This document shows positions 54,980-64,000 of a DNA stretch of 64,000 bases, one piece after another (position 1 is the stretch's first letter; the number at the start of each line of letters is the position of its first letter). The stretch covers positions 120,330,810 to 120,394,809 of the forward strand of contig CM070876.1 in the NCBI GenBank assembly GCA_036365515.1. Direction: 5' to 3'. A program made the position numbers and the translations under genes. The DNA comes from Torymus aiolomorphi (Eukaryota > Arthropoda > Insecta > Hymenoptera > Torymidae). The notes under the pieces are model-generated. The model was given only the letters and a program-made list of their open reading frames with translations, had not been told where the DNA came from and searched no databases.

Positions 54980-56288
54980 TTCAGTAGCGAGAAAATAAAT
55001 GCAATAAATAAACCAAAAATAAATTATGATTTAATCAGCAAACACACGAAGAACACAAATATAATGGAAACAGCGTTAAAATTCTTAAACAATTTCAAGG
55101 ATAACAAAGATCGAAAATTCATCAGACTTATATAATTGGATACAACAAATTACTCTCGGGCAAAAATTTTCTATACGCAAGCCACCTATCGGGTAAAAAG
55201 TAAGTGAGAAGCGTTGCGTCTGCTATTTCAAATTGATTGTAATGTTTTTGCTTCCTCAAAGAGGAAGCTTTGTAACGGTGAAAAGAATTTTCGAAAAAAA
55301 AGTCTTCAAAAAGATGTTTTATGGTGGTATATATGTATATTATTTGATTTTGATGATTTTTGATTTCGTGGATGTATGTATGTGTGTGTGTGCGTGTGTG
55401 TGTGTATATTTCAACTCTTAATATCTCCGAAACTAATCAACCGATTTTCGTCGGGTAAAGCTTATTCGCTTCGTCTTGCGGCAAAAGGAAAGTACCCTGA
55501 TGGATTTGGGATTTTATTGATTTTCTTTTGTTTTATAACCAAAAAACGATTTTGAATTTTTAGTTTTTTTGATTTTTTCGTATCTTATAGTAATTATTAC
55601 ATAAAATAATATACTTCTCTTAAAAGGTATTCAAATTACCTACATTTTCTTTTTTTAAAATTTAAAATTTAAAATATCTTCACTCTGTCATTTGTTATTA
55701 ATGAAAACTTTTTTATATTTAAAAATTAATATCTCAAAAATAATTTATTTATCGACTTGAAATTTTAACTGTTACTTATTACACTTGTTGGTGGCAATAT
55801 TGTGTTGCAATTTTAAGTGATTATCTATATGAATATATATTATACATTTATTTTCGAGAACTATCATTTTAATATTTTTATATAATGTAGTAAATTAAAA
55901 TATCAAAACGTATTAATAGTGCCATTTTTAGCCCCTTCTTTTATCTCTTTTTAATCTCAATTTTTTTTAAACTTGGTGGTCTGTCATAGCTTTTTTTAAA
56001 ATAGGTACGTAATATACTATTTTGCAAGAAACTGGTATAAGACGCATCGGTTCAAAGTATTATTGAAATTCTTTAGCATTCCTTTTTATGAAAAATGTAT
56101 TTTCAGAATTTCAATTTTTAATTAGGAAACGATGAATTAGTTTGAGGAAGCTAAGTGCCAAAGAATTGGCAGCGGTTTTTTTTTTGCGAAATAACCTATG
56201 AAAATGTCAATCGTGCATATAAGTGAAATTCGGAGTGCAAAAAGATATTCCATAAAGAATTAAAAATGATAAATAAAAATAATAAGGT
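54980..56288. other. 5' half of Sola-like element 2: no gene
   Basis: AT-rich DNA between the transposase start and the right inverted repeat. A (TG)n-like run lies at 55375-55410, and 55260-55720 is T-rich with GTTTCGGAGATATTAAGAG-type sequence (complement at ~55420). No credible coding frame. Confidence 0.5.
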
Positions 56289-56699
56289 TACTAGAGAGCG
56301 AAATACATCTAGTCCACGCGCTGTACAGCGCGCCGCATACCGCGCACGAAAGAGACGCTGCGTCTGCTCTTTCACGTTCTGTTTCTCTAAGAAAAACATT
56401 CGAGCAAATTTTGCAAAAAATCCTTTCCGACGTAAAAAATGCTCAGCTTTCGATCTAGATGATAAAAAAAAATATTAAAAATATACTTTCCGAGATATAG
56501 TATGTTTTATACTTTTTGAGGGTGAAAATGGAAAATTTCGGAAAAACCACTTACACCATTGGCAAGCTGAGGAAAAAATACGTCGGAAACGCTTATCACA
56601 TAATTTTTTGAAATTCATATTGATATCGTAAACACGACTTGAAAATAGCATGATTTGACGCTCGCGCGCCGCGCTGGGAGAGTTGAGGCGAAACGCCTC

Positions 56700-57642
56700 A
56701 TATGTAGATGACATTATTATGTGCATACCAAAAAATAAAATAAAGGATACTCTTGATGTGTTCAACTCTTATCATGAAAGATTGGAATTTACACATGAAG
56801 TTGAAGAAAATGGACAAATTAATTTTTTAGAAGTTAAACTAATTAGAGAAAAAGAACGTATTATTACGAATTGGTATCACAAACCGACCTTTTCGGGAAG
56901 GTTTTTAAATTTTCAGTTCGATCACCCAATAAGCGAAAAAAGAACAATGGTATATAATTTAACGGACAGGGCCTTGTTACTTGCCGATGTAAGATTTCAG
57001 GAAAAAAATGTACAATTAATTAAAAAATTTTTACTAAATAATTCATATCCAATCAAATTTATTGAATTTCATATTAAAAAAAGAATTAATAAAATAAAAT
57101 ATACTAATAATAACAAGAATAATAACAACAATAATAATAATAGGTACAAAACTTACATCAGTTTACGATATATACCAAGATTTTTTGAGAAGGTTTCCCA
57201 CAGTTAAAGTAATCTAGGTATAAGAACAATACCAAACATAGAAAATAATTTAAACCAATTTATCATTAGAGGAAAGGATAAAACGGAAAAAAATGAGCAA
57301 CCGAATATAGTGTACGAAATTAACTGTAAAGATTGTAACGCAACATACGTAGGAGAAAGTAAACGTATGCTGAAAGTGAGAGTTAATGAATATAATGCCA
57401 ATACAAACAAAGTAGACAAACAATGTGTTATTAATGAACACATGACCATAAATAATCATGAATTTGAATTTGACAACGTCCAAATTTTAGCTAATGAAAG
57501 TAACTGGAGAAAAAGATTAATTTCAGAAATGATTCACATACGTTTACAAGATAATGGTATAAACATTAAAGAAGACACTCAAAATTTAAGTACACATTAT
57601 AATCAGTTGTTACAAAAATTAAAAAGAAATAAAAAATTGTAA
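56700..57642 (+). pseudogene. Penelope B: RT active site, tail and GIY-YIG endonuclease
   Basis: Resumes with YVDDIIMCIPKNKIKDTLDV directly after the insertion, then FTHEVEENGQINFLEVKL and KPTFSGRFLNFQFDHP, to a TAA at 57205. A second frame (57310-57642) gives YEINCKDCNATYVGESKR, the GIY-YIG start with the C-x2-C found in Penelope endonucleases, then NEHMTINNHEFEFDNV and a Lys-rich end. One frame break lies near 57205. Confidence 0.9.
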
Positions 57643-58226
57643 ACTGTAGTCCTTATATATTCAATTCAAATTTGCCGCCATTGGGCCTAGTAGCCCGAAA
57701 TGATCATGTAGATTTGAATTCGACGTTTGTACACATGACAGTTGTCGTTCTGCCGAATTCAAATCTCAATTTTGTTTTTATTTCACTTACGTTTGACACG
57801 TTAAAGTATCAACATCTCGGTTCTTCTTTTTAAAATCTTGACTGCTCTTGCTTAATTTACGTGTTAATTTATTATTGTGTTAGTTTATTATTACGTGTTA
57901 ATTTATTATTGTGTTAATGTATTATTACGTGTTAATTTATTATTGTGATGTTAAAATTCTTATTAAAATTTTCCACAAAATTTAAAATAAAATAAAATAA
58001 GAAGGACTGGAGATAAAAAATATATTTAATTGTTAACTAGCTGTGTTCAATTTTTGTGCAAAAAACATGTATGTTTTTGTTGTTTTTTCTAGATCAATAC
58101 TTGTGCTTATAATTATTCCATACTTTACACTCTTGACTACACCAAATAATATGGTAAGAACGTCTGACTATCTTCGTAAATAGAGAACTACTTTGACATA
58201 TTGTAAAATAATAAGTTAAATAAATT

Positions 58227-58275
58227 TACAGTGCTTGATAAAGGTAATAATTGTATTACCGAAACGTTGCACAGA
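58227..58275 (+). ncRNA. Hammerhead-like motif in Penelope B
   Basis: AGTGCTTGATAAA, hairpin GGTAAT-AATTGT-ATTACC, then GAAACGTTGCACAG. Helix GTGC/GCAC closes it. It is the plus-strand twin of 49451-49500, and both copies keep stem II and GAAAC. The first core box deviates from CUGAUGA, so function is uncertain. Confidence 0.45.
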
Positions 58276-58307
58276 ATGAATTAAATTTCATCGATTCCCT
58301 TAAGAAA

Positions 58308-60131
58308 TAAAAAAATTAATTTTATACTTTGACTGAACATTTGCTAATGCTTATGCTAAATAAATGTCAATGTCTGAGAGTAAAAGTGCAAAATAATTTT
58401 TCTTCTTTTTACTGACATATATTTTAATAATTATGTCATTAGTTATGCGTTTTTTCGAAAGAATTTATTTAGAAAGATTATGTTCCGACAACTGTCTTTA
58501 TTTATAACAACTGAATTTAGTAACAATTTAATTAAGTAACTCACTAGGAGAGTGTCAGGGATCCGGATCACGGATTTGGCTGAAACTTTGGGATAGGTTT
58601 TTTATATAGAAATACGAAGAAAGCTGCAATATTAGGCCCTAACGCTCAAAAGAACTAACGTTCTGGAACTTTTTAGCTTTATTTTTGAAAAAAGTCTTGA
58701 AAAATACCTCTTTTTAAAAGAGTAACTATTTAACATTAGATAGTTTTGAATATCATTTCAAAACTGGAAAATAAAAGTAGAGAAAATGAGCTTTCATTTG
58801 CTTTCTTAAGAAGTAAAAAATGTCCATTCCTTCCAAAGTAAGTTTAAATTTGAGCATCTAAAATGCACCAAAATACGCAGGCAGTGGAACAGTGAATTTT
58901 TGGGATCAATCAGTGCATTTTCGATACTTTATTTTAAACTTTCATAACTTTATAAGAAATCGACATTTTTTAATTCTTAAAAAGGTAAATGAAAGCTCGT
59001 TTTCTCTAGTTTTATTTTTATTTTCGAAATAATATTTAAGACTTTCTAAACTTAAACAGTTGCCGTTTTAAAAAGTGGGTGTTTTTAAGACTTTTTCCAA
59101 AATAAACCTAAAAATGTCTAGAACTTTAGGTTTTTTTAGCGTTAGGGATATTTCTATATCCAAAAACCTAACCCAAAGTTTAGTTACTTAATTAAATCGT
59201 TACTAAATGCAGTTACTAAAAATAATAATTAACATTATTCTTTTTTCATCAAAAAATAATAAAGCCATAAACAAAATAAATGGTGGAGTAAAATGGAACA
59301 AATTAAAATACGCAAGAAGCAATGTCATTTTTATTTTTATACGTTTGCTCAGCGCAAGGCTGGTCTGAAGCTAAAATTTCTTTTACTAAAATCTCAAGCT
59401 AAAATCACTTTTATTAAAATAAAACGTTTTTCTCAATACGCAGGCATATTGTAAAAGTAATTAAAATACAAAAGCAATTTTCTATCAAGAAAAAAATATT
59501 AAAAGGATAGCTGTTATGTTTTACTTACTGTTATTACTGCAATATATTTTTACGTAACATATTGCAGCATAATGACAAAACATTTTTATTCAAGAAAGAG
59601 TCATAGCCTAGCCTGTCACCCGTATATCTGCTGTCTGCATGGTCGTAGCATGCCTACCAACGTGTACGTAAGATGCCGATATAAGAACTGCGCTTGCTCG
59701 AGTTCTGCTCCGCTCGCACTGCTGACTCTCTTCACTGTTTGACGCGCGCATACGGAACAGACGAACTCGGACGCGCACAGCTGTTCATTTGACTTTAATA
59801 ACGCAGGACCTCTTTTTATGCGTGTAAAAGCAGCGGGGCGATCTACGAGCGTCAATACCGCGTGGGCACCGGCGTTATACGGCAACGACCATAGGAGCGT
59901 CGGCTTCCTCTCCGTCGGTGGCCTTCATCTTTTCTGTCTCCAATGATACGACGTCGCATTATTAGCCATCGAGTATATCTCAGGTACTATTCCACACCTT
60001 TATGCTGTTTAGCTGATGCGGTCTATTTTTTTTCAGGTTGCAAGTTACCAAAAATTACGATGTTCTTCTTCCTTGTCTCTGTTCTCCAGGTAAGATTTAG
60101 AGGTCCGATTAGTTTATTAGACCGTTGTTAC
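58308..60131 (-). repeat. Palindrome right arm, blocks 2-4
   Basis: Inverted copy of 31373-31866 plus 37423-37582 plus 38382-39520, in that order from right to left. It lacks the Copia, Sola-like and mariner insertions and so records their empty sites. It differs by small indels, such as extra sequence at 59195-59440. No gene is seen; the open frame at 59885-59616 is a twin of one on the left arm. Confidence 0.85.
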
Positions 60132-61158
60132 CTTTGGTAATAAAAATCAGGCATTTTTCCCTATAGATTTTCCTATAGGAATTTCCACAGGTCGCAATGC
60201 GGTTTCTGTAATCCCTGTATAGGATTTTCTATAACTTATCCTATAGGAATTCCTACAGTATTTTACAGAAAAAATCATGCGTTGTTCCTATAGATTTTCT
60301 TATAGGAATCCTATGAAAATCCTATAGGAGTTCTATGAAACTTATAGGAAATCCTATAGAATCTCTATAGGGATTCCTACAGGTTTTTTTCGTAAACCAT
60401 ATACGCTGTCGTATTTATTACTTGGAGATCTCGTCTCTGCTTAATATTAAATATGAACCAATTAGCTTTGCGGTCTACAAGTAATCAATCGACTGGGTAG
60501 CGCAGCGCTTATACATTCTCTCTAAAATGTCCCCTCTAAACTTATGTAGTTTCTGTAGTAATTATAGAGAGCTTTTTTAGAAGTTAATTCCGTGGCGGCC
60601 GATGGCCAAAAATCTTTGTAATGAAACATTGAAAATCCCATAAGACGAATTTTTCCGTGTTAAAGTGATTTTGAAGAAGTTGTAAGGAGTTTCTGCTTAA
60701 ATTCATAAGATTCTGCAGGAATAGTGTATGGATTCTGCAGAAATTGTGGAAAAATCCTACAGAAATTGTAGAGAGCTTTTGCAGAAACTGTGGAGAGCTT
60801 CTGCATAAATTATGGAGAATTCCTGCATAAGTTCTGCAGAAATGTTAGCCTAGAAATTCTGCATAATATGTAGATATTTTATCGAAAATTTTCCTGCATA
60901 ATTTTTACAAATTTTCTATAGAAATGCTCTGCACAAATTCTGCAGAAATGACTTGCAGAAAATGAGGGAATTCATGCAGAATTTCTGCAGGACTTTCTGC
61001 ATATTTACTAAAGACTTTCTGCATAATTTCTGCAGAAGTTTCAGCAGAAATTATGCAGGAACTCTGCAGATGTTATTCAGAAATTATGCAGAAGCTATGC
61101 AGAAACCATATAGAAAATTCTGCAGAAATTCTGCAGAGAGTTCTGCAGGATTTCTTCA
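60132..61158 (-). repeat. Outer right arm, mirror of 24418-25450
   Basis: Inverted copy with scattered differences. It carries the CTATAGGA block first (60160-60390) and the CTGCAGAA block last (60660-61158). It ends GGATTTCTTCA at 61158, followed by TA and the continuation of Gypsy D pol. Confidence 0.9.
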
Positions 61159-62272
61159 TAAGGGTACTCACACATCACCAACCGGCGAAGGTTACTTGGC
61201 CCAAATACCAGCGCCTCGAAGAGTCTATATCGGCGAAGCATCTGTTACTAATATCCATGGCCGCTGCTACGTAATGGCCATCAATACGTGCAACCACGAA
61301 GTGGATATATAAATACAACCACAAGACTTGCAGCCTTTCGATGTGGATATGTTAGAAGATTTCTTCGGTTCAGACAGTGAGATGCCTGACGAACCTCCAG
61401 TCGTGGAGAGGATAAAACATATATGCGAGAAATTACATAGGGGACATCACGATGATCATGTTACACAACAAATCAGGAAGATTGTAGAGAAGTATCATCA
61501 TCTTTTCCTATTAAAAGGAGATCCACCACCCCTCACACATGTAGTGAAACATCACATCAATACAGTCGATGATCGACCTATATTTACTAAAGAATATAGG
61601 TATCTACCCGCGCTCCATCAAGAAGTACGAGGACAAGTCGACAAACTCCTGAGGGACAATGTTATTCAACCTTCTGAGTCTCCATACAACAGCCCGCTAT
61701 GGATCGTTCCAAAGAAACCTGGTCAAGATGGAAAGAAGAAATATCAAGTGGGAGGTGCCAAATACTTTTCTGTATTTGATCTGACTACCGAATTGCATCA
61801 GATTGGAATGGAGCCAAAAGACAGGCAGAAGACCGCGTTTAGCACACCGTATGGTCATTACGAATACTTTTGTATGCCCTTCGGATCAAACAACGCACCG
61901 CCGACGTGTCAACGTCTCATGGATTATATTTTACTGGGAATGCAGGGTACGGAACTTTTTGTTTATCTAGAAGATATTATAATATATGCCAAGACGCAGG
62001 AAGAACATGAGGATAAAGTGCTTCGTACGTACGAACGCCTATCAAAGGCTGGACTACGTCTGCAGATCGATAAGTGCGAATTTTTAACTCCCGAGGTCAC
62101 GTATTTAGGACACAAAATCAGATCATACGGCGTTCGATCTGACCCAAGAAAAGTGACCGCCGTAGCAAACTTTCCAGCTCCGAAAAGTGTAACGCAAATT
62201 CGGCAATCCTTGGGACTAGCTGGCTACTATCGACAATTCACTCCCGATTTCGCAACAAAGCACATCCGCTAA
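61159..62272 (+). pseudogene. pol: Gypsy D reverse transcriptase
   Basis: Sequence upstream of 61328 (RRVYIGEASVTNIHGRCYVM) is the pre-RT region, cut by a TAA at about 61310. RT blocks follow: DNVIQPSESPYNSPLWIVPKK, GGAKYFSVFDLTTE, FCMPFGSNNAPPTCQR, and VYLEDIIIYA at the active site, where the first Asp of the usual DD pair is Glu. A segment of about 30 residues that should hold the DFRKLN block is missing between KKKYQ and GGAKYF. TAA at 62270 precedes RNase H. Confidence 0.85.
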
Positions 62273-62299
62273 ATCGCCTCACTCACAAATGAAGGACCT

Positions 62300-62887
62300 T
62301 TGAAGTGGACCGAAGAAGAACAAAAGAGTTTCCAGATACTAAAGGATGCACTGTGCAATTCGCCCGTATTGGTACGTGCAGATTTAAGTAAACCTTTTAT
62401 CTTGACTACAGACGCATCCAATGAAACTATCGGGGCCGTGCTGAGCCAAGGTGATCCACCGAAGGATCATCCGATCGTGTATTATCTCGCAGTCTTACTA
62501 AAATTGAACTTATTACTGTTCAACGACGGAAAAGGAATGCTTAGCTGTTATACGGTACAGTATTTCAGACACTACTTATATGGTCGCACTTTCACTGCCT
62601 ACAGATATCACGAGCCTCTGACATGGATCGACGCTGTCAAGGATCCCATGAGCCGCCTCAACCGCTGGAGAGCTCGTTTGAGAGGATATGATTATAAGTT
62701 CAAATACAAATCCGGAAAGTTGAATACCAATGCAGACGCCTTATCGCGAAATCCAATTCCAGAGGGAGAGTCAACGAACTCCGCAGATCCGCCTTGTCAG
62801 CTCTTACGACGACACCAATATGAAACCGCTTTTTCTTCGAGGTCACCGGATTGCGATACTTCAGTGGAAGAGGGCGAACCGAAATAA
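62300..62887 (+). pseudogene. Gypsy D RNase H
   Basis: In the same frame as the RT. ILTTDASNETIGAVLSQGDP is the first RNase H block, with its Asp. The second (GMLSCYTVQYFRHYLYG) lacks the usual Glu, and the third reads TAYRYHEPLTWI, with Tyr-Arg-Tyr where TDHKPL-type sequence is expected. YKSGKLNTNADALSRNP closes the domain. Two of the catalytic residues are therefore lost. The frame ends at TAA 62885. Confidence 0.85.
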
Positions 62888-63060
62888 AAAATTCGTGCCT
62901 GCCCTGTTAGAATACCTAGACCAACCAAAACTTCTCAGGCTAATCATCCGATGTAAGTGGGTCAGACTCTGAGGTACCGCAAACCCGTCCTCAACGTGGA
63001 AGGAAGAAAGAGTCTAAAAATTCTCCCCTTGTTCTACCACTAGGGATAGAATCAGGCTAA

Positions 63061-64000
63061 GGAGATCTCGATGCTAGCATAATAGCAAAGCGACTAAGTG
63101 TGCGGAAAGGAATACAGCCTGAACGTTCCGGTTCGAAATTGGATGCTAAATCATCACCTACACCGTCGGACGAAGGATCAACAGAACTCTCGTCTTCAGA
63201 AAGGGTGGCATCTGAAGAACCACCCATGCCACCCACAGCTTTACGAAATCAATCCCTCATGCCGAGTTTACTTAATGCACCAGCTGAGACCACAGATCAG
63301 AAAAATCCCGAGGGTTCTCAAAAAAACAGCGACTCGAGTTTTGAAGAGGAAGCGAATAAAACCGTGATCGAGAGTAAGGATTTTATAGAAGACGACGCGC
63401 CAAATACTTCCGTCACACACGCTGCATCCAATGATTCTTCGTCGTCATCTTTCGAAGTTGACTTATTACCTATTTTTCAGTCTACTATGCGACGGTCAGT
63501 AGTGCCAGACGTCCTGCCCACGAAAACCGATCAGGAAGGTATGCAACCAACGAATTTCAGTCGAGAGGGCAAAAGCGAGTTCCTCAAGGAATGGAATACG
63601 ACTAGCCTATGGTGGGATTCATACCAGCAACAGACCCATGAGCCGGGGAGTAACCAAGAGTCTATTGAGGAGCTGGAAATCGCTCGTGAAGACTCACATA
63701 CGCCACCGATGATAGACGAGGATGGAGAGTTGCAAATTTCCTGTAACTTTGAAGACATACCCGTCCGTTTCATTTCTCGTAATGCTAAATCCTTATCACC
63801 TTCACCTGTGAAACCTCACGAAGCCGTCCCACTAAGCGAATACGGAGGTCGTGCAGATAAAGAAGAAGTCGTACCAGTGGTAGTATGGTCGTGGAGAAGG
63901 GAAACCTTCTTAGACACAGACATAAGTCAAGTAGCGCCTGCCTCAGCATCTTTGTCAATACAGACCGAGACACGACCGCTTGCACGTTCTACCCCAATTC
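63061..64000 (+). CDS. Gypsy D linker ORF, open at the window end
   Basis: Frame 1 is open without a stop for 313 codons from the TAA at 63058 to the last base. First Met candidates are in EEPPMPPTAL and QSLMPSLL. The product is Ser/Glu/Asp/Pro-rich and mostly disordered, with VIESKDFIEDDAPN, SFEVDLLPIFQSTMRRS and WNTTSLWWDSYQQQ as the most structured stretches. Position after RNase H fits the long RNase H-integrase linker of some insect Gypsy elements. I recognise no enzyme motif. The frame runs off the window, so start, end and function are open. Confidence 0.6.

Larger units (their letters stand above)
52647..56699 (-). mobile_element. Sola-like DNA transposon 2, TSD ATAT
   Basis: About 410-bp inverted repeats (52647-53057 and 56289-56699) begin GAGGCGTTTCGCCTCAACTC. 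ATAT flanks both ends (52643-52646, 56700-56703). The intact Penelope copy A shows the empty site with one ATAT. It carries a minus-strand transposase of the same family as 33672-35472. Inserted 3 bp before the Penelope YVDD codons. Confidence 0.9.
51681..58307 (+). mobile_element. Penelope-like element copy B, split by Sola-like element 2
   Basis: RT N-terminal part (51690-52646), then the Sola-like insertion (52647-56699), then RT C-terminus, GIY-YIG endonuclease and 3' region to about 58307. Parts right of the insertion mirror copy A. The outer ends of the A/B pair lie in the right palindrome arm, so the pair probably came in as a unit or by successive insertions at one site. Confidence 0.9.
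24418..61158. mobile_element. Giant interrupted palindrome (foldback element), 36.7 kb with insertions
   Basis: The left arm (24418 to ~47535) and right arm (~47535 to 61158) are inverted copies in consistent order. Paired blocks are 24418-25450/60132-61158, 31373-31866/59626-60130, 37423-37582/59455-59625, 38382-39520/58308-59455, 39530-39790/49085-49371, and 45690-47480/47590-49030. Outer ends read TGAAAAAATCC and GGATTTCTTCA with flanking TA on each side. Removing the inserted elements leaves an arm of about 4.7 kb at right and ~5.6 kb at left. No transposase belongs to it, so it would be non-autonomous. Confidence 0.85.
21755..64000 (+). mobile_element. Gypsy D: Ty3/Gypsy, split by the giant palindrome, runs off the window
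   Basis: The 5' LTR (21755-22374), gag and protease (to 24417) lie left, and the pre-RT region, RT, RNase H and a long linker ORF (61159-64000) lie right, of the 36.7-kb insertion. Integrase and the 3' LTR must be beyond the window or lost. The frame at the break is consistent: Pro-Leu codons at 24412-24417 meet AGG GTA CTC at 61161. Stops in gag, at 61310 and at 62270, and a mutated RT active site, mark it as dead. Confidence 0.8.

Noticed and set aside
24418..61158. Maverick/Polinton or other giant self-synthesising transposon
   Set aside because: No DNA polymerase B, packaging ATPase, capsid or retroviral-type integrase belonging to it. All coding content is in younger insertions.
24418..61158. 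Assembly artefact producing a false inverted repeat
   Set aside because: The arms have many independent substitutions, indels and different insertions.

Overview
The window is eukaryotic, very probably insect, accessory DNA made almost entirely of nested transposable elements (TEs). It is AT-rich, and reading frames are broken by stops and frameshifts. Every main insect TE group is present: Ty3/Gypsy, Copia, BEL/Pao, Penelope, mariner, a pogo/CENP-B-like element, a 4-bp-target DDE family that resembles Sola, MITEs and solo LTRs. A TTAGGTTAG-like motif near 990 hints at Hymenoptera, but that is weak evidence. The only candidate host gene is a minus-strand fragment at 1-916.

Layout. 1-1640: putative host gene remnant with an internal duplication, then a GC-rich promoter-like patch. 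1644-19789: Gypsy A (minus strand), split between gag and protease by a 14.7-kb pogo-like element P (4739-19416, ~0.9-kb terminal inverted repeats). The intron-containing transposase gene of P is itself split by a complete but dead Gypsy B (plus, 6694-16130, two ~1-kb LTRs, TSD CGAT). 19815-21754: candidate LTR and leader of a further Gypsy (C). 21755 to beyond 64000: Gypsy D (plus), split between protease and RT by a 36.7-kb interrupted palindrome (24418-61158).

The palindrome is the outstanding structure. Its two arms pair in consistent order around a centre near 47535, and without later insertions it would be about 9.5-10 kb. The left arm took a Copia element (itself hit by a 1030-bp palindromic MITE), a Sola-like element (containing a 365-bp palindromic minisatellite and a 1.4-kb solo LTR), an internally deleted mariner, and a BEL/Pao element without an integrase core. 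The right arm took a head-to-head pair of Penelope elements, one of them split by a second Sola-like element. For Copia, Sola-like 1 and mariner the opposite arm preserves the empty site. For Sola-like 2 the other Penelope copy does. Most insertion ends and target duplications can therefore be read directly.

No element looks functional: catalytic residues are mutated (Gypsy D RT, Copia integrase, pogo transposase) or domains are deleted (Gypsy B and BEL integrases, mariner N-terminus). The interest lies in the nested insertion record, the giant palindrome of unknown origin, two related GAG-ended elements that both chose ATAT targets, and several unexplained ORFs.
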